DNA of 64,000 nt from Bacteroidales bacterium (GTDB lineage Bacteria > Bacteroidota > Bacteroidia > Bacteroidales > F082). This document shows positions 15,153 through 23,949 of the stretch, piece by piece. The position numbers and the translations under genes are program-made. Every line of letters begins with the position of its first letter. Positions within the stretch are counted from its first letter, which is position 1. The notes below the pieces were generated by a model. That model saw only the letters and a program-made list of their open reading frames with translations, did no database searches and was not told where the DNA came from. Location: the NCBI GenBank assembly GCA_017965765.1, contig JAGCPJ010000027.1:1-64000 (forward strand), read 5' to 3'.

Positions 15153-16203
15153 TCACCTGACCAGTGTTGGGATCGAAAGCCATCTTGGTGTTTCCTAGAG
15201 GAGCCAAGGTGAAGGCACCGAACTGAGCCACCGTGGTACGACAGGAAAGCACCGTTTCTTCATCAACCATCACTTTTACGTTGGCCGTCTCAGGAATACG
15301 GTAGAAAAGCTTATTGTCCTGACTGAGCGACTCCACCGCAGACTGGCTGGCCTGGTTGATGGAGCCCGTGGTGTTTAAGGATGTCATCTGCACCGTGACA
15401 TTCACCCCATTCGACTCCTCAGTGATGCCCGGAACAAAACCGGTTTCCTTGGAAAACGTTCCCACCGTCATGGTCGGCACACCTTTCTTGGGCGTGACAT
15501 AAATGGTCCTTACCACCGTCTTGACAATACGTTTGCCTACGAACAGACTCAAATACTCATTTTCCATGGCTTCCAAATCGGCATACATCTGACGATAGGT
15601 GTCGAGGGCGAAAGAGGTCTCCTGGAATCCGGTGATGAGCTTGATCTTCTCTTCACGGATCCTGTTGATCATATCCGCCGCAGCTCGGGCCATCTGATCC
15701 TCACTCTTGTATCCCTTGGCGCCATAATGGTATTTGAAGGTGCGATCCACAATGGGTATCTCTTGCTCCATGATCGGTTCCGACGATGGCATCTCAGCGG
15801 ACTCCACATTCATGCCCACCCCTTGAAGGATGCCCTTGGGACTGAGGTAGAACTCGTCATTGGCGCCTTTCTTGTTAAACGCCACAAAGAATGTCGCTTG
15901 TGGGTCCGCCTCGGCGTAGGTGCTCATCCTGACATTCGTCAGACGATACTCTTCCGAGTCCTCACTCACCGATTCATCGGCACCAATCATGCCTACATAA
16001 TCACTGTAGGGACCTTTCACCAGGTCAATCTTCTCCATGACAAAGTCGATCTTCAGTACGGTACGCGGCAGCGCATAATAGATCCCCTGTTGTTGGCCGG
16101 GCATCGCCATCTTGGCGTGGGTTGTGACATATTGAGCGTAAGCCCCGCTAGCACCCATGGCTATGAGGAGCAGTGTCAAAAAAGCTTTTTTCAGGTTTTT
16201 CAT
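15133..16203 (-). CDS. DUF4831 family exported protein
   Basis: 356 residues. Signal peptide MKNLKKAFLTLLLIAMGASGAYA, mature from QYV. The first mature part (GIYYALPRTVLKIDFVMEK) and the central FKYHYGAKGYKSEDQMARAA followed by IRxEKIKLITGFQETSFAxD are typical of DUF4831, a Bacteroidota-specific periplasmic family without known role. No lipobox or sorting tail. It is divergent from kdsA with separate promoters, and its 3' end runs into the ATPase remnant. Confidence 0.88.
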   Translation of the reverse strand: MKNLKKAFLTLLLIAMGASGAYAQYVTTHAKMAMPGQQQGIYYALPRTVLKIDFVMEKIDLVKGPYSDYVGMIGADESVSEDSEEYRLTNVRMSTYAEADPQATFFVAFNKKGANDEFYLSPKGILQGVGMNVESAEMPSSEPIMEQEIPIVDRTFKYHYGAKGYKSEDQMARAAADMINRIREEKIKLITGFQETSFALDTYRQMYADLEAMENEYLSLFVGKRIVKTVVRTIYVTPKKGVPTMTVGTFSKETGFVPGITEESNGVNVTVQMTSLNTTGSINQASQSAVESLSQDNKLFYRIPETANVKVMVDEETVLSCRTTVAQFGAFTLAPLGNTKMAFDPNTGQVIRFGAE

Positions 16204-16238
16204 ATCCTTGTTCCTTATTTGTTTTCAGAAATAACCTT

Positions 16239-16246
16239 CAAAAGTA
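16239..16246 (-). promoter_or_regulatory. -7 box for the DUF4831 gene
   Basis: Minus-strand TACTTTTG, 35 bases before the ATG at 16203. Confidence 0.55.
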
Positions 16247-16259
16247 ATAAAAATAATGT

Positions 16260-16267
16260 TAGCTTTG
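16260..16267 (+). promoter_or_regulatory. -7 box for kdsA
   Basis: TAGCTTTG, 17 bases before the ATG at 16285; it supports this start rather than the long open frame extending upstream through the DUF4831 gene. Confidence 0.6.
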
Positions 16268-16284
16268 CAAAAAAATCATCAGGC

Positions 16285-17091
16285 ATGATCAATTATCCAT
16301 TCCATCAAGAAGGTCGGTTCTTTCTGTTGGCAGGACCTTGTGTCATAGAAGACGAAACATCCCCGTTGCGCATCGCTGAAAAACTGTGCGATATCACCAG
16401 ACGGCTCGACATCCCCTTCGTGTTCAAGGCTTCCTACCTCAAGGCCAACCGTTCACGCTTGGATTCATTCACGGGCATCGGCGACGAGAAGGCATTGAAG
16501 GTGCTGGAGAATGTGAAAACGACTTTTGGCGTTCCAGTGGTCACCGACATCCATGCAGTGGAAGAGGCCGCCATGGCCGCCGACGTAGCCGACATCCTAC
16601 AGATCCCCGCTTTCCTGTGCCGTCAAACGGACTTGCTGGTGGCAGCGGCCAAGACTGGCAAGGTGGTCAACATCAAGAAAGGCCAATTCGTCTCAGGCGA
16701 AAGCATGGGCTTCGCCGTGGAAAAGGTACGGCAGTCGGGTAACGACAAAGTGATGCTTACCGAGCGGGGTACCATGTTTGGGTACCAAGACCTCGTGGTG
16801 GACTTCCGCAACATCCCAATCATGCAAAGCTTCGGCGTGCCTGTGGTGCTCGATGTGACCCATTCCCTCCAACAGCCTAACCAAACCTCAGGGATCACCG
16901 GAGGAAAGCCGGAGATGATCGGCTTGTTGGCCAAAGCGGGCGTCGCCGTGGGTGTCGATGGCATCTTCATGGAAACCCATCCCGATCCCGCACACGCCAA
17001 GTCGGACGGCGCCAATATGCTGCCCCTAGATCAAGCAGAGGAGATGCTGAGGGGGTTAATGCGGAATGCGGAATGCGGAATGCGGAATTAA
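16285..17091 (+). CDS. kdsA: 3-deoxy-8-phosphooctulonate (Kdo-8-P) synthase, metal-dependent type
   Basis: 268 residues. Condenses phosphoenolpyruvate with arabinose 5-phosphate in the Kdo pathway of lipid A/LPS. Seen: LAGPCVIEDE at 14-23, KASYLKANRSR, DIHAVEEA, IPAFLCRQTDLL, KKGQFVSGESMGF, LTERGTMFGY and the C-terminal GIFMETHPDPAHAKSDGAN. Cys in AGPC corresponds to the metal-binding Cys of the Aquifex enzyme (E. coli has Asn there), so this is the metal-dependent class. The last ten residues (MRNAECGMRN) come from a GGAATGC repeat that also supplies the stop codon. Confidence 0.95.
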   Translation: MINYPFHQEGRFFLLAGPCVIEDETSPLRIAEKLCDITRRLDIPFVFKASYLKANRSRLDSFTGIGDEKALKVLENVKTTFGVPVVTDIHAVEEAAMAADVADILQIPAFLCRQTDLLVAAAKTGKVVNIKKGQFVSGESMGFAVEKVRQSGNDKVMLTERGTMFGYQDLVVDFRNIPIMQSFGVPVVLDVTHSLQQPNQTSGITGGKPEMIGLLAKAGVAVGVDGIFMETHPDPAHAKSDGANMLPLDQAEEMLRGLMRNAECGMRN

Positions 17092-17130
17092 CTACCGGAG
17101 GCTAATTCCGAATTACGAATTCCGCATTCC
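17062..17130. repeat. Palindromic element, family B (GCGGAATGCGGAATT units)
   Basis: Three GCGGAAT units followed by GGAATTAACTACCGGAGGCT and the facing TAATTCCGAATTACG, GAATTCCGCATTCC. The arms pair as an imperfect hairpin between convergent kdsA and the esterase gene. Both genes end inside it: the kdsA stop is at 17089-17091 and the esterase stop at 17113-17115. Probably a bidirectional terminator. Confidence 0.8.
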
Positions 17131-18039
17131 CTTCACCATTTCCTTAATGGCCATAAAGCCTTCTTTTACAGGGAACATCGGGAAGGTGTGGAACATGCCT
17201 TCATATTCACTCGCATGGATGGGTTGTCCGAGCGCTTGCATCTTTTCCACCAGCATCTCTGCATCCACCTTCAGGATTTCGTTGCTGCCGTAGATCAGCA
17301 GGGTGTTCTTGGGAAAGGTGGTGAGGTCGCCATACACCGGACTGACCCAGGGATGGGTCGCCGGAAGTTCGCCACGCCAGCCGCCCATGATGGTCTCAAC
17401 ACGATCCCTTTTGATCATGATGTCCAAATGCTGCAAGGCTTTCATCTGGTCCCTGCGTGTGAAGGCATTGTCCACACAAGGGGAGAGCAATACGAGATCC
17501 GAAACAGGCTGCCAGCCACGATGTGCTATCTCCTGACATAACCCCATGGCCACATTGCCACCGAAGGAGTCGCCCATCAGGATGATCCGTTGGAATCCTT
17601 GTCGCATCACCCACCGTTCATAGAAATCGAGCAGCACGGTCATGTTGTCAACGCAATGATACTCAGGGTATTTCGGATATATCGGCATCACCAGGCGGTA
17701 ATGGGTGCGCAAGGCGATGTCGTGCGTGAACCGCCAATGGAAAAACACGGGTTGGTAGATGCACGCACCCCCATGGAGATACAGGATGAGCGTGTCGTCC
17801 TCGTGATAGGGTTCTGTGGAGAACACCTGCATCTGGTAGCCGTTGGAGGCTTCAAACGATGTTTCAGAAAAACTGCCGCGAAACAGTTTGGGCACACGTA
17901 CCGGCTTTTTGTTCATGTGGCGGCAATGTTCCAACTCCTGCTGCACTTCTTCCGGCGTAGCGTCACGCAAACTGGCAAACATCACGGCCAGGTAACGGTC
18001 GGTAAAACGTTTTCCTGCACTAACAAATCCTTCTTGCAT
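17113..18039 (-). CDS. Alpha/beta hydrolase, HSL/esterase-lipase type
   Basis: 308 residues. Oxyanion motif YLHGGACIY (HGG at 89-91) and nucleophile elbow GDSFGG with Ser158 mark the hormone-sensitive-lipase branch (alpha/beta hydrolase fold-3). YGSNEILKVDAE near 250 and HASEYEGMFHTF near 280 give plausible Asp and His. No signal peptide, so a cytoplasmic carboxylesterase or lipase on small acyl esters is likely. Separated by one base from the upstream mscS-type gene, hence co-transcribed. The last five residues (GMRNS) derive from the family B element. Confidence 0.88.
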   Translation of the reverse strand: MQEGFVSAGKRFTDRYLAVMFASLRDATPEEVQQELEHCRHMNKKPVRVPKLFRGSFSETSFEASNGYQMQVFSTEPYHEDDTLILYLHGGACIYQPVFFHWRFTHDIALRTHYRLVMPIYPKYPEYHCVDNMTVLLDFYERWVMRQGFQRIILMGDSFGGNVAMGLCQEIAHRGWQPVSDLVLLSPCVDNAFTRRDQMKALQHLDIMIKRDRVETIMGGWRGELPATHPWVSPVYGDLTTFPKNTLLIYGSNEILKVDAEMLVEKMQALGQPIHASEYEGMFHTFPMFPVKEGFMAIKEMVKGMRNS

Positions 18040-18040
18040 C

Positions 18041-19264
18041 TCAAACTTTTCTTTGGAATATCTTTAGATCAAACAATGGGGCTGCAGCGATGATGTGGTC
18101 AAACAAATCGCTTTGGATCTCTTCGTACTTGACCCATTCCTTGTCAAGACTGAAGGCATAGATCTGTAAGGGGATGCCGAACTCGTTGGGCTGGAGTTGG
18201 CGTACCATCATGGTCAGGTTGTGGTTCAGCTTGGGATTGGCATTGATGTAAGCCGTGATATAAGCGCGAAACACGCCAAGATTGGTCTGCTGACGACCAT
18301 TGATGATGAGGTCCGTATCGATCTTGTTGGCCTTGTTGTATTCCGCAATGTCAGCTTCCTTTTGGTCCATATAGGCGCTGATGCGTTCGATCTTCTTGAA
18401 ACGTTCGATCATCTCCGGCGTGCAGAACTTCACGCTGCTGGTGTCGATAGTGATGCTTCGCATGATTCTCCTGCCGCCGCTCTCCGACATGCCTCGCCAG
18501 TTGACGAATTGGTTGGTGACCATCGAGGCGGTCGGGATGGTGGTGATGGTGTTGTCGAAATTTCGGACCTTTACAGTAGTAAGGTTGATCTCCGTCACGG
18601 TTCCATCGGCCTTGTCCATGACAATCCAATCGCCGATACGGAGCATATCGTTCAACGTCAGCTGTATGCTGCCGACAAAACCGAGGATGGTGTTTTGAAA
18701 GATCAACAGGATGACTGCCGATAGGGTTCCCAAACCAATGATCACCGTACTGACTTTCTTTCCCAGGAGGTGTGAGACAATCAATAGCACACAGAAGATG
18801 ATCAGGATGATCTTGATGGTCTGCACCAACCCCGTGATGGGTTTTCGCTTCGAGGTTTGGTGCATGTTATACATGTCGTTGCCGGCATTCACCACCGAGA
18901 ACAACACCATGGTGATGATGACGATGACGGCCACGATGCACAGATTGAGAATGAAGTGCTGCATGTTGGGAAAGCCGGGCAGGGTGGCTCCCAGGCTCTT
19001 CATGGCCAGCGCAGGAGGAATCAGAAGGCTGAGACGCATCAAAACCTTGTTGTTCACAATCTGGTCATCATATTTGGTTTCTGTCCTGAGAATCACCCGA
19101 TACACCGTTTTCTTGATGATGAACCTGGCAAGATACATCAGCAGGAAGCCAACGGCCAACACCGAGAGGAATGCGATGGCTTGGGAAAACAAGGCGGCAT
19201 AATAGTCGCTGAGATGCATTTCCTTGAACATTTCATCCAAAGATGTGATATACTTTTCTAACAT
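18041..19264 (-). CDS. MscS-family mechanosensitive channel (YbdG-like)
   Basis: 407 residues. Four to five transmembrane helices in the first 200 residues, then the pore helix and beta domain: GLGTLSAVILLIFQNTILGF, IGDWIVMDKADGTVTEINLT, KVRNFDNTITTIPTASMVTN. The length and extended C-terminal region with YMDQKEADIAEYNKAN resemble YbdG rather than the short MscS. It would release solutes during hypo-osmotic shock at the inner membrane. In the minus-strand envelope operon, 15 bp after the lipid kinase gene. Confidence 0.92.
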   Translation of the reverse strand: MLEKYITSLDEMFKEMHLSDYYAALFSQAIAFLSVLAVGFLLMYLARFIIKKTVYRVILRTETKYDDQIVNNKVLMRLSLLIPPALAMKSLGATLPGFPNMQHFILNLCIVAVIVIITMVLFSVVNAGNDMYNMHQTSKRKPITGLVQTIKIILIIFCVLLIVSHLLGKKVSTVIIGLGTLSAVILLIFQNTILGFVGSIQLTLNDMLRIGDWIVMDKADGTVTEINLTTVKVRNFDNTITTIPTASMVTNQFVNWRGMSESGGRRIMRSITIDTSSVKFCTPEMIERFKKIERISAYMDQKEADIAEYNKANKIDTDLIINGRQQTNLGVFRAYITAYINANPKLNHNLTMMVRQLQPNEFGIPLQIYAFSLDKEWVKYEEIQSDLFDHIIAAAPLFDLKIFQRKV

Positions 19265-19279
19265 GGCTATGTGTGGGGT

Positions 19280-20155
19280 TTATACGATAATCTTTAGTGA
19301 CAACGGGTTGATTTTGATATGCAGATCCTTGTCCATCATGACGGATTCGCCGTCGATATTGACTACATCGGCTTCGGGACGGATGATGGTGGCCTCGGCT
19401 ACTTGCAGGATCTCCACTTTTGGGGCTTTGTCCATGTTCTTACTCAGGAAATAGCCTCCTACGATGGGCAGTTCCAAGGCACTGGGCTTGCGGACGATGC
19501 AAAGGTCCACCTTGCCATCCCACAATGAGGCATTGGGAGCGATGGGCACGTCATAACCCATCTGGTTGGAATTGGCAAAGGAAATGAAGAAGGCGTCGGT
19601 AGTGAAGGTGCGGTCGGGGAGGACCAGCGTGTATTCCTTCTCCCCAAGGCGCAGGTAATTCGCCACGATGTAACGGAAATAGGTGTTGAAGCCTCGGTGC
19701 GGGTCCTTGGCATAGTCGTCGGCCACTTGGGCGTCGTAGCCTGTTCCCGAGATGCTGATGAAGGGGACGTCGTTGACGGTCACCGTGTCGATCAGGCAGG
19801 TGGCGTATCTGTTGATAAGATCCAAGGCTTTGTCCGGTCTTAGCGGAATGTTCAGGCAGCGTGACAGCCCATTGCCAGAGCCACTGGGGATGACCGCCAT
19901 GGCGAGGTCGGTGCCAATCAGCTGGGTTCCCACTTCGTTGATGGAGCCGTCGCCACCTGCGACGGCAACGACATCATACCGCTCTTCGACCGCCTCCTTG
20001 GCCAACACCTTGGCGTGGCCGGCATACGTCGAAAAATGGATGTCCACCTCGAACCTCGACTTGTCAAGCACGCGGTCAATCAATGCCGGCAGTTGGTCTT
20101 TGTGGCTCTTCCCCGAAATCGGATTGATAATAAAGCGTATCTTTTTCTTGTTCAT
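19280..20155 (-). CDS. Diacylglycerol kinase-family lipid kinase (YegS/LCB5 type)
   Basis: 291 residues from the ATG at 20153-20155 (MNKKKIRFIINPISGKS). The DAGK catalytic domain is recognised by FIINPISGKS, VAGGDGSINEVGTQLIG and VIPSGSGNGLSRCL; the C-terminal half has GTGYDAQVADDY and DGESVMMDKD. The family phosphorylates diacylglycerol, sphingosine-like bases or other lipids with ATP at the membrane. Bacteroidota make sphingolipids, so a sphingoid substrate is possible but not shown. The start lies inside the upstream sulfatase gene: the two share 80 bp in different frames. The conserved N-terminal strand lies within the overlap, so it is not a start-codon error. Confidence 0.9.
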   Translation of the reverse strand: MNKKKIRFIINPISGKSHKDQLPALIDRVLDKSRFEVDIHFSTYAGHAKVLAKEAVEERYDVVAVAGGDGSINEVGTQLIGTDLAMAVIPSGSGNGLSRCLNIPLRPDKALDLINRYATCLIDTVTVNDVPFISISGTGYDAQVADDYAKDPHRGFNTYFRYIVANYLRLGEKEYTLVLPDRTFTTDAFFISFANSNQMGYDVPIAPNASLWDGKVDLCIVRKPSALELPIVGGYFLSKNMDKAPKVEILQVAEATIIRPEADVVNIDGESVMMDKDLHIKINPLSLKIIV

Positions 20156-22109
20156 GCAAGGCTGCCTTGTCAATATACAATTGATTGAAAATCATCCTGT
20201 TGTTGTATTCCTGAATCCTTTCTTTCAACATCTTCGCCAGGTCGTTGCACTGGATATGGCTCACCAGGTTGTTGTCAAGCATTTTGTCGTTCCGGATATT
20301 GAACACCCCGAAGGTCGTATTGCCGTCGGATTGTACCAGATAGTGCCCGTCGCTGTATTGATAGGTCTGGTTGATATAGGTAACAAAAGCAGGGTTGTCA
20401 AGGGTATCGAACAGGTTTCTTCCGAAGGAGAACACCGTATCGTTCACCCCCAGAGAAGAGAGGATGGAGAGGTTCAGGTCGATTTGCTGGGCAAGCTCGT
20501 CACACCTTGAAGCTGGAATCCTGGAAGGCATGTAGAAGGCGATGGGGATGGCGTACATGCCCCAGATGTTGCTGTACTCCGGCAGGTAATGCTCCGTGTT
20601 GGCATGGTCGGCGGTGATGACGAACAGGGTGCTGTCGAACCAAGGCTGTTGGGCCGCTTCACGGAAGAAGTCGCGCAAGGCACAGTCCGTGTAATACACC
20701 GTCTTCTCGAAACCGCTCCACAGGTAAGCCTCCTTGGGCAGTTCAAATCCCTTGGGAAGGGTGTAGGGGTGGTGCGAAGAAAGGGTATAAATGACGGTGG
20801 CGAAAGGTGTACTTGCCGTATCGAGTGTTTGCAGGCAATACTGCAAGAAGGGACCGTCGAAGATGCCCCATTTTCCATCAAAGTCCTTGTCGTTGTCATA
20901 TTCCGTGCGACCATAATAGTGGTCAAATCCGGCATTCTTGGCATAAAGATCGAAGTTCATGGTGCCGTTGTTCCCGCCGTGGAACATCGAGGTTTGGTAT
21001 CCACGGGGTTTCAGCGCGGTGCCAATGCCTTCAATGGTATTGCTGAAGTAAGGCGAGGTGGTGAAGTCGATTTCCATCAAGGATGGGATGCCTGAGAGCA
21101 AGGAAGGCAGGGCCTCGATGGATCGCCGGCCATTGGCACGTCCGTCGAAGGTCAAACTGTTCATCAGCAGGGAGTCGAGGAAGGGTGTCAGGTGGTACCG
21201 GCGTTGCGGATTGTAATAGGTGATCATCTCCTGGCCGTAGCTCTCCAGCACCAAGAACACCAAGTTGGGCTGGTAGTCAAGGGTATCTGTGACAAAACGA
21301 TGGTTTTGCAGGGAATAATGAATAGGGGAGAACTCCACTTCCTCGGGTTCGTAGTAGTGGATCTCCTTCAAGGCTTGGCCCGTGGAGCTTTTCACGATGG
21401 TGAATGGCGTGTTCAGCACGATGGGCACATTTTGGGAATCGGCATATTTCAAGGCCGCCATCATGTTGAGGGGTTTGGTCTGCAGTCCCCCGCGGCAAGC
21501 CAATGGGGTAAATATACTGAAGATCATCAGCGATAGCCATTGGGTAAAAAACCAGCGGTTGGGCAGCGCGCCTTCAGGGCGTCTCAAGGAGGTCCGTTTG
21601 GCGACGACTACCAGCACCATGGCGAACAGGATGACCAGCACCAACATATACCAGTAATCCACGAGGATCTGACCTACGATGGGACCGATGTTCTCGTCCG
21701 AGTTGCCGAAAAACTGGAAAAACTCCGATGTCATGCGTTTTCCGATGAAACGGAAATAGATTACGTCTATCATGTTGAAGATGACGATGGCACTGTTGGC
21801 GATGACATAGTACCAGTCCACAATCTTACGTAGCAGGTTGTTGTAAATCAACTTGAGCGGGAGACAGTAGAAGAGGATGACGGGGAGGTTGGCGTAGGCG
21901 ATGACCACCAGATCGAAACGCATGCCCACGAAATATAGCCTAAAGGCCTCGCGCAGTCCCAGATGAGGGAAAAACTCCAAGTTGAACAGATAGATCAGCC
22001 AGCGGCTGATGGAAAAGAGCAGAAGTACCGCCAACAGTCTAAAGACCAGCTGGATCACCGGAATCCTTAGCCAGGCGGAGCGGTCCTTTTTTTTATGATA
22101 GTAACTCAT
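20076..22109 (-). CDS. LTA synthase-family membrane sulfatase (phosphoglycerol or phosphoethanolamine transferase-like)
   Basis: 677 residues. Five transmembrane helices occupy roughly residues 15-215, then a periplasmic alkaline-phosphatase-fold domain: NLVFLVLESYGQEM (metal site Glu), NGRRSIEALPSLLSG with a Ser or Thr nucleophile position, SMFHGGNNGTMNF, SSHHPYTLP and VITADHANTEHY. This is the LtaS/OpgB/EptA fold. A Gram-negative cell makes no lipoteichoic acid, so transfer of phosphoglycerol or phosphoethanolamine to a periplasmic glycan or lipid is more likely. First gene of the operon with the lipid kinase, channel and esterase. Confidence 0.9.
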   Translation of the reverse strand: MSYYHKKKDRSAWLRIPVIQLVFRLLAVLLLFSISRWLIYLFNLEFFPHLGLREAFRLYFVGMRFDLVVIAYANLPVILFYCLPLKLIYNNLLRKIVDWYYVIANSAIVIFNMIDVIYFRFIGKRMTSEFFQFFGNSDENIGPIVGQILVDYWYMLVLVILFAMVLVVVAKRTSLRRPEGALPNRWFFTQWLSLMIFSIFTPLACRGGLQTKPLNMMAALKYADSQNVPIVLNTPFTIVKSSTGQALKEIHYYEPEEVEFSPIHYSLQNHRFVTDTLDYQPNLVFLVLESYGQEMITYYNPQRRYHLTPFLDSLLMNSLTFDGRANGRRSIEALPSLLSGIPSLMEIDFTTSPYFSNTIEGIGTALKPRGYQTSMFHGGNNGTMNFDLYAKNAGFDHYYGRTEYDNDKDFDGKWGIFDGPFLQYCLQTLDTASTPFATVIYTLSSHHPYTLPKGFELPKEAYLWSGFEKTVYYTDCALRDFFREAAQQPWFDSTLFVITADHANTEHYLPEYSNIWGMYAIPIAFYMPSRIPASRCDELAQQIDLNLSILSSLGVNDTVFSFGRNLFDTLDNPAFVTYINQTYQYSDGHYLVQSDGNTTFGVFNIRNDKMLDNNLVSHIQCNDLAKMLKERIQEYNNRMIFNQLYIDKAALHEQEKDTLYYQSDFGEEPQRPTAGID

Positions 22110-22134
22110 GATTTAATCCCTATTCAGTTCGTTG

Positions 22135-22142
22135 CAAAGATA
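22135..22142 (-). promoter_or_regulatory. -7 box for the sulfatase operon
   Basis: Minus-strand TATCTTTG followed by GCAACG, 25 bases before the ATG at 22109. Confidence 0.6.
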
Positions 22143-22151
22143 GATATTTAT

Positions 22152-22159
22152 TATATTTG
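22152..22159 (+). promoter_or_regulatory. -7 box for the M23 peptidase gene
   Basis: TATATTTG followed by CAACG, 20 bases before the ATG at 22180. It sits back to back with the divergent promoter; the two -7 boxes are only nine bases apart, so polymerases may compete. Confidence 0.6.
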
Positions 22160-22179
22160 CAACGTTAAATAATTCACAA

Positions 22180-23889
22180 ATGAGAAGAATCGCCTTGATA
22201 CCAGCCTTGTTGCTGATTGCCTTTGCTGCAAAAGCCCAAGAAAGTTTCCCACAGTACCCGTCGCCGATGGACATCCCCATCTATCTTAGCGCCACTTTTG
22301 CCGAGTTGCGCAACAACAGTTTCCATGCGGGTGTCGATATCAAGACCCAAGGGGTGGAAGGGAAGAAGGTGTATGCGGTGGCCGATGGCTATGTCAGCCG
22401 CATCGGCGTGTCGCCCTTCGGCTACGGCAACGTGGTCTATATCACCCATAACGACGGCTACACCTCCGTATATGCCCATCTCCAGAAATTCAACAAGACC
22501 ATTGGCGACTATGTGACGAACTACCAATACCGCAACAAGACCTTCTCGGCGAGCATCTATCTTGACAGGACGACCATCCCCATCAAGGCGGGCGACTTCA
22601 TCGGCTATTCCGGCAACACCGGCAGCTCCGGAGGTCCGCACCTGCACTATGAGATCCGCCACACCAAGAGTGAGAAGCCGGTGAATCCCTTGTATTTCGG
22701 CTTGAAAGTCGCCGACGACGTCAGACCCAACATCAAGGGCATTGCTGTATATCCCACCGATGAGGAATCGACCGTGGAAAGAAAAAACCAGCCTTCGTAT
22801 TTCACTGTGGAAGGGAAGAAGTCAGGCTATACCTTGAAGGACAAACCATACGTCTATGCCAACGGCAGCATCGCCTTCGGCATCAACACCGACGACCAAG
22901 TGGGCACCTCGCCCAACAGGAATGGCCCCTATACCTACGAGTTGTATCTCGACGATGTGCTGAGCTTCAAGTTCGAATGCGACAGCTTCTCCTATAGCGA
23001 GCCCAAATATATCAACAGCCTCATCGACTACAAGCGCTATAAGGAAAAAGAGAACCGTTTCGTGCGCACCGAGGTGGATCCTTTCAACAAGCTCTCCATG
23101 TATGTGAAGAAAAACGGCGTGGTTCAAGTGAACGAGGGCGATACGGTGGAGGTGAAGTTCAAGATTACAGACTATGCCGGCAACCTTTCCACAGCCAGCT
23201 TCAAACTCGTCGGCACTGCCCCAGTCGCCGTGGAACAGCCCTCTCGCTCACGTAGCCAGTATTTCGTCAAGGCCGATGGTTCCCTCAACAACCAGATCAA
23301 TCTTGGCGATTTTCAGGTCTCCATGGAGAAAGGCACCCTCTTCAGGGACACTTGGATGAACACGGGGAGCTCCGACGTCAAAGGCTGCTGCTCACGCCGC
23401 TACCGCTTCGGCGAGTTTACCCAAGCCGTGTTCAAGTTGGTCAAGATCCGCATCAAACCCGAGGCAAAATGGGCCGGAAACCATAAGCTGTTTATCGCAT
23501 ATTTCGACAAAGATGGCAAAGTGTCCTCGCTCGGCGGCAAGATGTGCGATGACGGATTCGTGGAGACTACCACCCGTTCATTGGGAGAATATGCCTTGAA
23601 GATCGATTCCATCGCTCCTGTAGTTAAAATTCTAAATTTCAAAGAGAACGATACAATTACTTCAAGTAATACTTTAAAGATTAAGATCACCGATGACATG
23701 ACGGGAATCGACAGCTATAACCTCTATGCTGACGATGCCTGGTTGCTGGGGAAATATGATGCCAAGTACGACTTGCTTTACTATGAGGTGGATTCCCATC
23801 TGAAAAACGGCAAGAGCTGCATCAAGATCGTCGTTAAGGATGCCGTGGGTAACAAGACCACCAAGAAAGTCAACATCTATAAAAAATAA
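22180..23889 (+). CDS. M23 (LytM) zinc metallopeptidase with long C-terminal extension
   Basis: 569 residues with a signal peptide (MRRIALIPALLLIAFAAKAQ). The LytM domain spans about 30-185: FHAGVDIKTQG supplies the first His and Asp zinc ligands, HNDGYTSVYAHL the central His, and GGPHLHYEIRH the HxH pair, so the active site is complete. It should cut peptidoglycan stem peptides in the periplasm. The remaining 380 residues are beta-rich, with two Ig-like or Big-like stretches (VKFKITDYAGNLSTASF; IKITDDMTGIDSYNLY) that may target it. Transcribed alone. Confidence 0.92.
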   Translation: MRRIALIPALLLIAFAAKAQESFPQYPSPMDIPIYLSATFAELRNNSFHAGVDIKTQGVEGKKVYAVADGYVSRIGVSPFGYGNVVYITHNDGYTSVYAHLQKFNKTIGDYVTNYQYRNKTFSASIYLDRTTIPIKAGDFIGYSGNTGSSGGPHLHYEIRHTKSEKPVNPLYFGLKVADDVRPNIKGIAVYPTDEESTVERKNQPSYFTVEGKKSGYTLKDKPYVYANGSIAFGINTDDQVGTSPNRNGPYTYELYLDDVLSFKFECDSFSYSEPKYINSLIDYKRYKEKENRFVRTEVDPFNKLSMYVKKNGVVQVNEGDTVEVKFKITDYAGNLSTASFKLVGTAPVAVEQPSRSRSQYFVKADGSLNNQINLGDFQVSMEKGTLFRDTWMNTGSSDVKGCCSRRYRFGEFTQAVFKLVKIRIKPEAKWAGNHKLFIAYFDKDGKVSSLGGKMCDDGFVETTTRSLGEYALKIDSIAPVVKILNFKENDTITSSNTLKIKITDDMTGIDSYNLYADDAWLLGKYDAKYDLLYYEVDSHLKNGKSCIKIVVKDAVGNKTTKKVNIYKK

Positions 23890-23932
23890 AGGAAATATTT
23901 TCCACTATTCGACACAGCAAGGGGATTCTCCG

Positions 23933-23940
23933 TACCTTTG
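23933..23940 (+). promoter_or_regulatory. Possible -7 box for the sigma-like gene
   Basis: TACCTTTG overlaps the most upstream candidate TTG codons of the following gene. If real, translation must begin at GTG 23950 or later, nearly leaderless. Confidence 0.4.
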
Positions 23941-23949
23941 TTGAAAAAA

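Noticed and set aside
15727..16284. Long N-terminal extension of kdsA
   Set aside because: It is antisense to the DUF4831 gene; the -7 box at 16260 and KdsA family length support the ATG at 16285.
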